DNA from: Primulina eburnea | Lineage: Eukaryota; Streptophyta; Magnoliopsida; Lamiales; Gesneriaceae | NCBI RefSeq assembly: GCF_022965805.1 | Contig: NC_133103.1 | Span: 48,491,693 to 48,555,692 of the forward strand | Reading direction: 5' to 3' | Length of the DNA stretch: 64,000 nucleotides | Made by a program: the position numbers and the translations under genes | The notes under the pieces: model-generated | Told to the model about the DNA's origin: nothing | What the model saw: only the letters and a program-made list of their open reading frames with translations | Database searches by the model: none | In this document: positions 1 to 11,945 of the stretch, piece after piece | Numbering within the stretch: position 1 is the stretch's first letter | Layout of the letters: each line of letters starts with the position of its first letter

Positions 1-1098
1 GATATGGGATGCTTCAACTGTGGAAAGATAGGTCACTTCATTGCTGATTGTCCCAAACCAAAGAAGGATGATCAAAAGAGAAAGGATTACAAGAGAAATG
101 ACAAAAAGTCCAGAAGAGATCGAAAAGCGATGATTGCCGAAGAAAGCAAATCTAAATGGGCGGACTCTAGTTCTGAGTCATCTGACTCAGAAAGTCATTC
201 CAGTGACAGTGATGCAGAAGAAGTCAAATGTCTAATGGCAGACAATGACTCAACCTCGACATCTGAAGAGGTATTTGATTTTGACTCTAGTGAATTTACA
301 CGAAATGACTTGATTGATGCACTGCATGAAATGGTAAAAGAGTATTCTAGACTTTCTCAATCGTTTGAAGAAGTTAAAATTGAAAATCAGAACTTAAAGA
401 GTCAGAACAGTAAGTTAACTTGCTTGCAAGTAGACAGCTGCAATGATTTACAAGTTGAGATAAGTAAATTAATAACTGCGAATGAAAGAGCCAAAGCAGA
501 TTACCAGAAGGTGCTTTCTGAAAACCAGAAGTTGTCGCTACTGGTAAATGCTTGGAACAAGTCTTCTGTTTCATTAGAAAAGATGCAAGAGTTACAAAAA
601 CAGTCAGGAGATAGAAGTGGTCTCGGTTTTTGTAATAATGAAAGCACTTCTTAAACAAATACTAAGCCAACACTGGATATGTGCAAAGCGAAATACATTC
701 ACTTTGTGAAATCCAGTGTGGTACAAGAACCAGAAGTACCTACTGCTTCAGTGGAAAGGAATGTAAATCTGACGAACAGAAGAATGCACTATGGTCTGGG
801 TTACGTGAAACCTAAGGAAAAAGTTGACCAGAGTTCTAGATTCAGAAAAGAATTCAACTCTGGAAGACAACATCCCATGAAGGTTAAGAACTACCAGTAC
901 TACAACTCTAAACCTGTTCAGAAGAGATACAGACTGGAAAACAGAAACAGAAGGGAAGAACAACATTTTGGTATGCATGCTGTTAGAAATAACAGACCCT
1001 CTGTTGCATACACATCTTTGGATACCCGAAGTACAAAGTTACCAAGAATTGTACAAATGTGGGTTCCCAAAGGACTGATAAGGCTTGGACCCAAATAG
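1..1098 (+). pseudogene. gag: copia gag, C-terminal part with CCHC zinc knuckle
   Basis: The reading frame is open from base 1, so the start lies upstream. A canonical CX2CX4HX4C knuckle (CFNCGKIGHFIADC) sits at its beginning and would bind genomic RNA in the virus-like particle. It is followed by a Lys/Arg-rich stretch, an acidic Ser-rich tract and a probable coiled coil (about 290-600), typical of Sirevirus gag. An in-frame TAA at 652-654 breaks the frame, which then continues in the same phase from 655 to a TAG at 1096-1098. The protease that follows is in another phase, so a frameshift separates gag from pol near 1098-1122. In intact relatives gag and pol form one polyprotein. Confidence 0.85.
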
Positions 1099-1121
1099 AT
1101 TTGGGTACCAGTTACTAAAAT

Positions 1122-4100
1122 TTGTGTTTGCAGGAACAGAAGAAGGAAACAGAAGTCAGTAACTCTACATGGTATCTGGACAATGGTTGTTCCAGACATA
1201 TGACTGGACAAAGAAACTTACTATCCGAAATAGTGAGCTGTACTGGACCAAAGATTACTTTTGGAGATAACTCAAAAGGTAAAACCATGGGTAAGGGTAA
1301 GATTATCCATGGTAATATAATTATTAATGATGTGTTGTTAGTTGACAATCTTTATTAGAATCTTATCAGTATTAGTCAACTATGCGATAATGGGTATTCT
1401 GTGGCTTTTCAAAAGCATTCTTGCATAGTTAGAGATTCTGCTGGAACTACTGTGTTAACAGGAAAGAGAGAAGGCAATACTTACAGAGTCTCTTGGAACT
1501 CAAATCATGTCAACACTCCTACATGCTTAGTTGCTTCTCTTAGCAATAAACACTGGCTATGGCACAAGAAACTGAATCATCTGAATTTCAAGTCAATCAA
1601 TTATCTTAAGAATCAGAATATAGTCGATGGATTACCTGACTTTAATTTTGTTAAAAATCACGTTTGTTCTGCTTGTCAGCTTGGGAAACAGATAAGATCC
1701 AGCTTCAAGACTAAAGATAGCAAATCAACTTCAAGATGTCTGGAACTACTGCATATGGATTTATTTGGTCCTATCCCCATCATGAGCTTAGGGGGAATGA
1801 AATATACTCTTGTTGTAATTGATGATTTTTCCAGATTCACTTGGGTAATATTTCTCGCAGGAAAAGATCAAACCGGCTGTCTCCTGATCGAGCTTCTGAA
1901 AAGGATTCAAAATGAAAAATCTACTACCATTATTAAAATCAGAAGTGACAGGGGCACTGAGTTCACTAACAAGTATCTTGAGCTATATTTGAATGAGCAG
2001 GGGATTCATCATGAATATTCAGCTGCCAGAACTCCTCAACAAAACGGAGTAGCTGAGAGGAGAAATAGAACTCTAAAAGAAGCAGCTAGAACAATGCTAG
2101 CAGATGCAGATATTTCTCAACGCTTCTGGGCTGAAGCAATCAATACTGCTTGTTACACGCAAAACAGATCAATGGTCAACAAAAGACACAACCAGACTCC
2201 GTATGAAATATGGAAAGGGAAGAAGCCCAATGTATCTTATTTTCATGTGTTTGGTTGCAAATGCTTTGTACTGAATAATGGGAAAAATCATTTGACTGCA
2301 TTTGATTCTAAATCAGATGCTGGAATATTTCTTGGCTACTCTGCTGTAAGCAGAGCCTTTAGAATCTTCAACAATAGAACTCTTAATGTTGAAGAATCAA
2401 TTCATGTTGTCTTCGATGAAGACAACAGTGCTGAAATTTCTAACACATCTGATTTAACTAACAGGTTAGACATGATTCACTTGGAAATTGACAGTGAAGA
2501 TGATGTAGAAGCTAATGCCAAGGATCTTCAAAATCCAGAACCAGATATTCTAATAGTGGAACCAGAAGTTCAGACGTTGGATCAACCAATACCAGCAGAA
2601 GATGTTCAAGAACCTACTACTGGTTCTGTGGAAGACAATCTTAACATACCAAATCAAGAAGATGTTCATTCCAATCCATTTATCTGGAGAAAATCTCATC
2701 CTCCATAATTGGTTATTGGTAATCCAGCAGCGCCGTTGAGAACCAGAAGACAAATACTTAATGAATATATGCATGCTGCTTTTATATCTCAGGATGAACC
2801 AAAGAAGATTGAAGAAGCTCTTCTGGATCCTAGTTGGATTGAAGCCATGCAAGAAGAACTGAATCAATTCAAACGTAATGATGTTTGGTTTCTAGTACCT
2901 AGACCATCTCATCAAGCGGTCATTGGAACTCGATGGGTATTTAGAAACAAACTCAATGAAGAAGGCACAGTGGTGAGAAATAAAGCTAGATTGGTAGCTC
3001 AAGGCTTCAGACAAGAAGAAGACATAGACTTTGATGAGACTTACGCACCAGTAGCAAGGCTCGAAGCAATCAGAATATTCTTAGCCTTTGCTGCTTTCAA
3101 GAACTTTAAAGTATATCAGATGGATGTGAAAAGTGCTTTTCTAAATGGTCTCTTACAAGAAGAAGTTTATGTCGAACAACCTCCAGGTTTTATCGATCAT
3201 TTCTCTCCACATCATGTATTTAAATTACACAAAGCATTATATGGTCTAAAACAGGCACCTAGAGCTTGGTATGACACTTTATCACAATTTCTTATTGATC
3301 ATGATTTTACCATCGGAGCAGTGGATAAAACTTTATTTACTTTAGTTAAGAATAAGCACACTCTCTTAGTACAGATCTATGTTGATGACATTATTTTTGG
3401 GTCAACTAACCCCAAATTATGTGCAAAGTTTGGAAAATTGATGCAGGATAAATTCGAAATGAGCATGATGGGAGAATTAACATTCTTCCTAGGATTGCAA
3501 ATCAAGCAATCAGAAACAGGAATCTTTATAAATCAAGCCAAATACACCAAGGAGCTTCTGAAAAACTTTGGAATGGAAGCATGCTCTGCTGCTTCTACTC
3601 CAATGAGCTCATCTATTAAGCTTGACAAAGATGAAAGTGGTATTCCAGTAGAGGTAACTCAGTATCGAGGTCTTATTGGCTCCTTATTATATTTAACTGC
3701 CAGTAGACCAGATATCATGTTTGCTGTTTGCATTTGTGCTCGATTTCAATCTAACCCCAAACAATCTCATTATATTGCTGCTAAGCGTATTTTGAAGTAC
3801 TTGAAAGGAACTCAAAACGTCGGTTTATGGTATCCCATTGATTCATCGTTAAATCTTATTGGATATTCAGATGCCGATTATGCAGGTTGCAAACTAGACC
3901 GAAAAAGCACAACTGGATTTTGTCAATTTCTTGGAGATAGGTTGATATCCTGGTTTAGCAAGAAACAGACGTCCATAGCCACATCTACTGCAGAAGCAGA
4001 ATATCTGGCTGCTGGAAGCTGCTGCTCTCAGATACTGTGGATTCAACAACAATTAAGAGATTATTGGATTCAAGCCTCCGAATCACCTATATTCTGTGAC

Positions 4101-4322
4101 AATATCAGTGCAATTGCAATCACACAAAATCCAGTACTTCATTCCAGAACGAAGCACATAGACATCAGACATCACTTTATTAGAGATCATGTGCAGAAGA
4201 AGAACATTCGTCTGGAATATGTTTCTACTGATCAACAAACAGCAGATATCTTCATGAAACCCTTACCAGAAAATAAGTTTTCTTACTTTCGTAATTCTCT
4301 TGGTTTAATAGATTTAACTTAG
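1122..4322 (+). pseudogene. pol: copia pol: protease, integrase, reverse transcriptase, RNase H
   Basis: One phase runs from 1122 to the TAG at 4320-4322, interrupted by TAG at 1356-1358 and TAA at 2706-2708. Protease: WYLDNGCSRHMTG near 1167, with Asn after the catalytic Asp where the family usually has Ser or Thr. Integrase: His/Cys zinc finger (LNHLN ... CSACQLGK, about 1570-1690), then catalytic D in HMDLFGP (about 1755), D in SDRGTEF (about 1945) and E in NGVAERRNRTLKEA (about 2050-2090). [12 protein letters not shown] and the YVDDIIFGS active site (about 3380). RNase [10 protein letters not shown] and STAEAEY (about 3860-4010). Together these would copy the RNA to DNA and integrate it. 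The breaks fall in the protease/integrase junction and just before RT, so no full polyprotein can be made. Confidence 0.92.
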
Positions 4323-5531
4323 TCATCCTCTGTAATTTTAGTTTAACTTCTTTTAGTATTTAATTGATTATTTTTTTTCTAACAGTAATTTTTTGCAGAT
4401 AAGCAGGAGAGTAAAGTCAGATGAGCAAAACTGGAATTTTATTAGAAACCATTTCAGTACTTTACACAATGCGTAAATGAAAACAGTAGATCTTCTTTGC
4501 TATTTAACCAGTAGCGTTACATGTAGTGCTTGTCTTCTAATAGAGGAACTTTCTGACATTTGCTTGCAAAGTACTTCAACAGAAAAAAGACGGTCTTCTT
4601 CGAAAGAGAAAGGCCTAGAAAGAATCTAGCAAGCTTAGGTCTTGCCAGCACTAATGTAATTTTTAGATGCCACACAAGGCATCAGAGAGGATTTCATCAT
4701 CATCAATCCTCCAGCACTCTCTTATCGCATTAGAATGCTTCTGGAAGAAATGGATGCAATATTTGAAACTCAACCATAGCAAAAGATTTGCATAACTGTG
4801 GAAACTACAACTCAAGGAGAGTATTTCAAGGACCTTTTCGACATCGTTGAAACCTTCAAACCTCTCTCTGAACAATTTTGCCTCATCTCCTGAATCTAGC
4901 ACTAACTCTCTTTTTATTTGTATTCTCATTGTTTTTCTTACTTACTTTCGATCAAGATTTGCAGGTATTTATAAGGGGAACAAAGACTCTTGTGAATCAC
5001 ACGATTGTAACTGTTCACCTTCAACGGCTCAGATTGAGAGATGGCCAAGAGTCACTTGTCACAATTATGACTACTTATTAATTGCATTTACCGAGGGGGA
5101 ACAGTATCTTAGTCAGACTGAGAGTTTGATGTCTTTTCAGAAAACAGATAGGATATTTGTCTTCTCGATAAAACTACTTGTCTGCTGGTTTTGACAGAGT
5201 GCTCATTTACTTCAGGACTCTGAAACTTCCAGTAGACGTTATCATAAAATGACAAATCCTTTTCTGATTTCCTTTAGTAACCGCCTGGACAGCCCGCTCT
5301 TTTTCAAATTTTCAAAATCATTCGTCTTTCTGACAATTTCTGCAAAATCTTTTCAAACACTCAACCAAGAACATACTGACACGTGTCTTTGTGTTCATTT
5401 GACGGCTGTATATCTTTTTCATACTCTTCATTTTCATCTTTACTGTTTCATAACTATCGTTATTCAGCTACTGCTTTCTCTATATCGTAACTAACTACTG
5501 CAAAGTTTTCTGCTCTCATCTGCTTACAGAA
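4323..5531 (+). other. pol to env-like spacer of the copia element
   Basis: About 1.2 kb without a credible gene; the short ORFs here (for example 4847-5194) show no recognisable domain. It ends in a strong plant 3' splice-site context: a CTAAC branch-point-like motif around 5490, a pyrimidine-rich tract and TGCTTACAG ending at 5529, two bases before the env-like ATG at 5532. A second acceptor-like TTTTTTGCAG lies near 4399. This suggests, without proving it, that the downstream ORF is expressed from a spliced subgenomic RNA. Confidence 0.55.
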
Positions 5532-8330
5532 ATGGCTGGCGCATATACTCTCAATGCATATCAGGTTAACTTTGCCTCTGTTCTTACCATCAAGGATGAA
5601 AATCTTCTAAGAATGTTTCAGGACATTGAGAAATCAGGACTCCGAAAATTCCTGGAAGCACCAGCAATCATCTACAAAAATGCTCTCCTGGAATTTTACG
5701 CCAAAGCAACAGTCCATGAAGGAAGGATTGTTCATACCCAAGGAGATGCTTCTATCTCCATTGATGCCGCTCATCTAGGAGCAACCTTCCTCCTTCCACT
5801 TTCGGGTGTTTCTGAACTTTCTGATATTTCAAAAACAGATATGTCTGTTGCTCTCACCTCTTTCTCCGCATCTGGAGAAGAAGTGTCTCCTTCTTGCCAT
5901 AAGAAATTACTAAAGATAGAGTATCAGATTCTGGCCGATATTGTGGCCAAAGCTATTCTGATCAAGGCTGGCACCTTTGATAAACTGACAAAAGAAAAAG
6001 TTCAAGTCATGACTGCCATCACCAAAGGGATTAAGGTGGATTGGAGTCACTTTATTTTTAGAATTATGAAGGATATGGTCACTCGGAAGAGCTCTGGTTT
6101 CGCGGTTCAGATCAGTGTGTTGCTCAAAGATGCTGGTTTTCCATCTACTAGTGATCTCGATGCTACTTCTGTCACAATGATTGATGCAGCAAATGTTTTG
6201 GCTCTAAGGCCTAAGCCAACAGTGACGGAATTTGTTGCAATGAAAAAGGAAATTGGGGAATCTGCCTCTGAGGCTCCTAAACCTCACAAGCAAATTTCAA
6301 AGAAACGACTGCTTATTTCCACAGATTCCGATAAAACAGCTTCAGAAGAATCTGCTGCTACTGCTCGCCCAACTATACCGACCCCAGCAAAGAAGAAACA
6401 GCGCACCATCCCCAAATTGAAAAATACAGCAGCACTGTCTGAGATTGAGAAAGTACCTATTCGACAGGTCTTTCCAGAAGCTGCTCCTTCTGTTCGCTCG
6501 ACTGTTTCTTCCACTGCTCTCGTTACTGCGTCCGTATCAGCACCCTCTTCTGTTTCAGTTTTTAAGCCATCATCTGGCGTTGTTATTCGAGAACCAGCAA
6601 GTGGGTCTTCTGCTTTCCGCCCTATTGCGCCCATTTCATCTACTGACAAAGGAAAAGGGAAAATGGTTGTAGAACCACCTACTTTTGGTCACAAGACCAC
6701 TGTTACTACAGGTGTTGACCTTCACCTAGCAGAAACTGAGACCTCTGCTAACGAGGAGATAAAATTCTTTGATGAATGGCATGCTGTCCAATTGTTCCAT
6801 TCTTTTGACTTCTTCAAAACCAAAGGCAATTATAGCAAGATGATGAGTGCCGAAAGAAGGACTTTTCAGCTGGCAAAAACGAAGAATGTTATCGAGGCCT
6901 TGGGCAGAAGGAACTTCATCCTCGATCAACTCAAGTGTCAGAAATTAGAATCAGTGTTGCAAGTTATTCAATCGAATTTTGATCCTGCCACTCCTACTGC
7001 TGCTCAGGATCAACATGTTATTTTGATTCTTTCTGAAAGACTTCAGCAGATGAATGAGCAACTTCTTGCTCAAGAACAAGGCTTTGGAGAGCCTACAGTC
7101 AATCATATGGGCCTTATCCCGAGCTTTCAACAAAATCAGATAGTTGAGGAAAGGACCACTGCCTCCCCAAAGGCTGCTGTTTTTAGTACTCCTACATCTC
7201 CGACTCGGCCCATTCAGTCCTCATCGCTTCTATCTGTGCATGAACTGGCTTCAGTTGAAGAAGTGATTGAATCTATTGTCCCTGCTGTCTCTGCCACCTT
7301 GGACTTACCAGCTTCTGGATCTCCTACCCCAGGACAACAAGTCGCAGAACCAGACACTACTTCCCTACTGCCGAACTTAGGATTATTTTCTGCTGAACAT
7401 CAAGCAGAAATGAGTGTTCTTCTGGAACCTCCCTCTGCACCTTTGGTTGAAGCACCTTCAGTTACACAGGCTGCAATTGTACCTTTGGAAGAAGTTTTGG
7501 CTTCTGATCTGACTACACCTACTGAAGATGTTCCTCCGCCTCTGGTTGCTGTTGAGTCTACTGTTTCTGCATTTCCAGCAGAAAGCACTATCGACCCGGT
7601 TCCTTCTACTGCTTTGTTAGATGCTCCTGTTGACTCTACTGCGTTAACTGTCTCCCTACCTGTTGTGACTGCGACGACTTCTCGTCTATCTGAGATCAAA
7701 CAACGCATTCTTTACCGAACTCCTTCACCAGAATCAGATGCTTTCAATCTCGAACAACAGATTCTATGTCTACAAACCGACCTCACCAACATATCTGAAT
7801 TGGTGCAGCGTATGTCTTGTGAAAACCTTGTGGAAATCACTGGTGCTAAAGACTTCTGAGAGCGCATGGGTAAACACATCTATCTCACTAAGGAGACAAC
7901 GGACAAGATGTATGTTGAAGCCTCCATCTTCAGACAAAATGTATCAAGAACTCTCAACGCCCTCCTACTCGCTCAAACTGATATACTTTCTCGAATCACT
8001 GAGCATGACGATCTTTTTCGATCGCTCTCTACTTCTGTGGAACTTCTGGATGCCAAGATTGATTCTCAAAATCAATCTATTACCGCCTTAGATAATCGCA
8101 TTTCCTCTCAGACTCCTTATCTAGAGATGCTAACTGATGGCATTCAAAATATTTCCGGAAGATTGAATGATCTCTTTACCCATGTGGTAGCCGCTGATGC
8201 CAAAAAGGAGGAAGATAGAAGAGATCAAGAAGGAGTTAGGCAAACAGAAGATGAGGCTGAACCTTCCAACAGAAGAGATCAAGAACCTCTAAATGAAGAA
8301 ATCATTTACAGGGACATTGGAACCAATTAA
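5532..8330 (+). pseudogene. Sirevirus env-like ORF, split by an internal stop
   Basis: An ATG-initiated frame of 775 codons ends at a TGA (7857-7859), and the same phase stays open to a TAA at 8328-8330, giving a locus of about 933 codons. The position between pol and the 3' LTR matches the env-like gene of Sireviruses. The N-terminal 240 residues look globular. Residues of about 260-300 are Lys/Arg-rich (KKR, KKKQR), resembling a nuclear localisation signal. Residues of about 300-400 and 530-730 are Ser/Thr/Pro/Ala-rich. The last 200 codons have heptad-like leucines and an acidic, Arg-rich tail. I see no signal peptide and no hydrophobic segment long enough for a membrane anchor, so an envelope role is doubtful. 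The real function is unknown. Confidence 0.75.
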
Positions 8331-8427
8331 TTTGCTTACCTTGATACATTATTATTATTATCTGTTTATTTAAATGATTATCTGTTTATTTTATATCTTT
8401 CTACTGTTTAGGTTTTGACATCACCAC

Positions 8428-8439
8428 AAAGGGGGAAAT
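8428..8439 (+). other. polypurine tract of the copia element
   Basis: AAAGGGGGAAAT directly abuts the TG of the 3' LTR. A PPT primes plus-strand DNA synthesis during reverse transcription. The preceding sequence (GACATCACCACAAA) is the usual copia context. Confidence 0.85.
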
Positions 8440-9450
8440 TGTTAGATATGAATTTTATTGTGGCGATGGTAACTAAAATCAGTAGACCAGCAGATCAGAA
8501 CAACTAGATAGTTTATCAGTAGCTGCTGCTCTAGTAAAACTAAACCAGTAGAAAGAGGGCTAACTATACAAACCAGTAGAGAACACTTTCTAACGTTGCT
8601 ACCTTAATTGTTACCGTTAAAGTGTTCCTAGTACCAGCATTAATTGCAGCATTAAATACTATACGGAGTCATTTAATGCATATTACCAAATTGAGTATAA
8701 AACAAGACTGATTGTTTTATAGCTTTTCTGCAGGAACCTATTTCGGTAATAAAGCTGATTGTATCAGTTATCTGAAGACTTCTCTGTTTATGAACGTTGA
8801 ACTCAGTCGATTATATATACTTGGATCAAATCCTTGTTCGACACGACACTTCGCATAATATCATTTTTCAAGGAACAAAGCTACTCTCTTATCAGAAAAA
8901 TATCATTCATTCTTGAGCGTTGTCAAGTTCAACACAAAGAAAAGTAGCACACGCTTCATAGCTTATATCTGATCTTGTTAAAGATCATCTTGTGCTACTA
9001 ATTCTTACACTCTTCACAATCTTTACTACATCAATATTTTATCAGAAGAGTCTGTAATCTGAAAAGAGTCTTTTCAGAACTTTGTGTTCCACATTTGTGT
9101 AAAGTTGAGAAACTAAGAGTTTCAGTAGGCTGAGGTGTAAGTCCTTCTGAAGTGGGTGTGTACAAGTGTTGTACTGTAATATCCAAAGTCTTTTAGTTAT
9201 ACCTTCTGGAAACAGAAGAAGGGGAGACGTAGAAGAGTTTATCTTCGAACTTCCATAAACAACTGCTGTCTACTGCTTTATTGTTTTTCAACTACTTCAT
9301 CGGATTATTTCCGCACATTCTACTGTAATCAGGTGAAAGTTTTCTCACAAGACCAACTACTATCCTTAACAGGATTCTAGTACTTCATCCTCACGAAAAA
9401 CGAGTAGAGTTTATTCACCCCCCCTCTAAACTCAACTTCGATCCTCAACA
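8440..9450 (+). repeat. 3' LTR of the Sirevirus-like copia element (1011 bp)
   Basis: It begins TGTTAGATATG right after the PPT and ends GATCCTCAACA, giving TG...CA termini with a short TGTT/AACA inverted end. It contains a TATAAA at 8696-8701 that could be the LTR promoter. The C-rich tract before the 3' end (CACCCCCCCTCTAAACTC) is typical of Sirevirus LTRs. No 5' partner is in the window for comparison. Confidence 0.9.
8696..8701 (+). promoter_or_regulatory. TATA box in copia LTR
   Basis: TATAAA in an AT-rich context 257 bp into the LTR, a plausible U3 core promoter. No transcript evidence is available from sequence alone. Confidence 0.5.
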
Positions 9451-9954
9451 TATTCTCATATTAATCAATGTTATATATTTCAATTTCTTCAACAATCACG
9501 AGATATATACAACAAAATATTTCTTTAAGTAATATGATTTTCTTCAAGATCTTCAAATCAATATTTTAAATTTTCTTGCCAAATATTCTCAAAAGTCAGG
9601 CCAACGAAAAATTAACCTATAACATATTACAAAAAAATGTAGCTTCATGGTCCATTTGTGGCGTTTTTCATCCATTTGCATTACATATTTAATTTGTTAT
9701 ATTATAAATATAATTATGGTGGGGACAAAATAAATAGTTCTTGACAAATTAATTGGGACAACATTAAATATTGAACAAACATTGAAATTATTGTCCCCGT
9801 TCACGTGAGCTATTTCAAATGTCGAATGGAGAAATCCTCAAAATACATCTTATCCACATGTTAGGGGGAGAAAATAAGTACAAGATGGAGACAAAAAACA
9901 CCAAGTGTATTTACTATTTACACGAGTATTGTTTTTAATTAAGAGGGGGTATCA
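9451..9954. other. intergenic, AT-rich
   Basis: No coding signal. From about 9640 it matches the block at 42160-42420: both contain GGTGGGGACAAAAT, a TATTGAAC-AAACATTGAAAT stretch, a CACGTGA G-box-like core and CATCTTATCCACATG. Confidence 0.6.
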
Positions 9955-10098
9955 TGTGAGACGAGTCAACCCTACCCATATTCACAATAGAAAGTAAATA
10001 TTCTTAGCAAAAAAATTAATACTTTTTAATGGGTGACTCAAATAAAAGATCCGTCTCATAAATATGACCCGTAAGACCGTCTCACACAAGTTTTTGCC
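9955..10098 (+). mobile_element. MITE with GAGACGGGTC/GACCGTCTCAC termini, copy 1 (left end lost)
   Basis: It matches the copies at 58666-58838 and 62396-62570: GTGAGACGAGTCAACCCTAC, then CATATTCACAATA, a GTAATACTTTTT-type direct repeat, and GACCGTCTCACACAAGTTTTTGCC. The outer 5' arm found in copy 3 is missing here. This is a very common non-autonomous repeat in plant genomes. Confidence 0.75.
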
Positions 10099-10522
10099 AT
10101 TAATTATATTTGTAGTTTTGATAAAAAAAAATTTATTATATTTGTAGTCGAATTAATATCTCAATTTATAATTATTTTGTGGACTGTTATTAGTTGGATT
10201 TTTTTTATAATAAGATATTTTTGATTTTATGAAGTATAGAGGTATCGTTTTTATCGTCTCGATTCCTCTAATATCGTAGAGTTAATTTGAAAAAAAATAA
10301 TTTTTTAAAATAAAAAATAAGATCTCTCTAGAAAAAAGGAAAAACTTTAGAAACCAATAATTTATAATAATGTGGATGGCTGACACTTGTCTGAGAGTAG
10401 AATGGTCGTAGTCAACTTAGCATTGAAAGAAACAGAAAGTAGTCAACGAAAGTTTCTTCGTTCACATTTGGAATTGGTGACTTGAAGCTTTCCTCCAATC
10501 TATGAATGTGGATAAAATAATA

Positions 10523-10556
<34 letters not shown>

Positions 10557-10576
10557 AATTACAATTGCAAATTATA
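10099..10576. other. intergenic; includes a segment duplicated at 42845-42980 and a (TA)n run
   Basis: From about 10345 to 10480 (AGTCAACTTAGCATTGAAAG and surroundings) it aligns with 42845-42975. A (TA)n microsatellite lies at about 10524-10553. No gene seen. Confidence 0.6.
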
Positions 10577-11702
10577 TGTTAGGACCGAAATTTTTTTAGA
10601 AGGGTAAACAAATTTATTTTTTTTTTTCCAAAAAAATTGAGTTGACTGTATGTTATTTTTTTTTGTGAATGTCTAGGTTTAACTGGATCTCTTAAAAATT
10701 ATTTTGAATGTCAAAAACAATTCATGTAGACTTAGTGATAAAGTATATATTTTTTTTTTGTGAATTTGAACAAACAAGAACATAAATTAAGTGCAAAGTT
10801 AAGTAAAGAACGCGTATTTTTTTATGAATTTTTGAAGGCTTAAATACTCTTATGTAACATCTTCTTTCACTTAAGATTGAATTCATTAAAAGAATTTTAT
10901 TTATACAATCCTTGTATAAACTCAATTCTATTAAGATTTATTACGTTGACTAAGTCGAAACTCTTAGTATTAATTCAACGCAACAAGTTCTAGTTTGTCT
11001 AAAAATCATTGGTTTACTAGAAAGAACAAAATTTTCAACGGTTAGTTGTTAGGATAGCACGAGTTGGTATTGATGATCTGATATGAAAAAAAATTGTGTG
11101 TGCGAGGTGAACAACTTGATATATTAGAAAGAATAAGTGTTCTCGAGATTATGTATATTGCAAATTGAAAGCTTGAAATTTATTGATTTCTTCGTAGTTA
11201 TGAAGTTCTGAATCAGCATATTTATATCCGAAGACTTCCAAAGATCGGATAACTTTATTAACAATCATCTGTACTTTATTCTGACTGAGTGGTATTGTCA
11301 ATCTCTCTTCACCACACATTGCATTAAATTCTCATTCAAAGATTTTTTTTGTTTTCAGGGCTACAGCTCTTTAGCTTATGGAAATTTGATTGACTTTTCA
11401 CATTTTATGCAATATTACCATCAATCTGGAGTTAGTAGGATACGGTTATTGTCATATTATCTGATAATATTTGACCACATTGAGTTGATTTTATTTGTCT
11501 TGATTTTTTGTGTCTGATTGGGTAAATTCGAACGGGAAGACTCTGAATATTTATTTGATATAACGGTCCGATTAGAAACAGAATCAAGATATGATCTGCT
11601 TAAGCTTTTGATAGAACTATGAGCGGTCTGAAAAGACAGAGAAAGTTGGAGCTGAAACGACTTGATGTTTTTTTCTTTGCCAACTTTCTTTTAAAATTAA
11701 CA
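10577..11702 (-). repeat. left (3') LTR of the deleted copia-type element
   Basis: Reads TGTTAGGACCG at its left and ATTAACA at its right. It aligns along its length with 11946-13106 (shared GTGATAAAGTATAT, TAAGTAAAGAACAC/GCG, CATTTTATCTGAT and TTTTTTCTTTGCCAA landmarks). No ORF. The two copies are clearly diverged, so the insertion is old. Confidence 0.68.
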
Positions 11703-11829
11703 ATTATCATCTTTTTGGTGATGCCAAAACGCTAAAATAATAAATACAATTATTACATAAAAATATTTAATTACAGTTAGAAACATATTATTCTTTTGAG
11801 AATATTGAAATTTTGTTAAAAAATACCAT

Positions 11830-11910
<81 letters not shown>

Positions 11911-11945
11911 TATCGGAGGTCAAGAAAAACCTATCTGATACAACT
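11703..11945. repeat. residual internal region with (TA)n microsatellite at about 11832-11907
   Basis: Holds the PPT-like and PBS-like motifs at its two ends (read on the minus strand) and a perfect TA run of about 76 bp. No coding remnant. Confidence 0.7.

Larger units (their letters stand above)
1..9450 (+). mobile_element. Ty1/copia (Sirevirus-like) retrotransposon, 5'-truncated by window edge
   Basis: Domain order is gag zinc knuckle, protease, integrase, reverse transcriptase, RNase H, a 1.2-kb spacer, an env-like ORF, a polypurine tract and a 3' LTR. Integrase upstream of RT defines Ty1/copia, and the extra ORF between pol and the 3' LTR is the known Sirevirus (SIRE1/Maximus) architecture. 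The 5' LTR, PBS and gag N-terminus lie upstream of the window. Coding regions carry in-frame stops at 652-654, 1356-1358, 2706-2708 and 7857-7859 and a frameshift near 1098-1122, so this copy is not autonomous. The five bases after the LTR (TATTC, 9451-9455) should be the TSD, but the partner is not in the window. Confidence 0.92.

Noticed and set aside
6284..6649. 121-codon minus-strand ORF
   Set aside because: Antisense shadow of the Ser/Thr-rich part of the env-like ORF.
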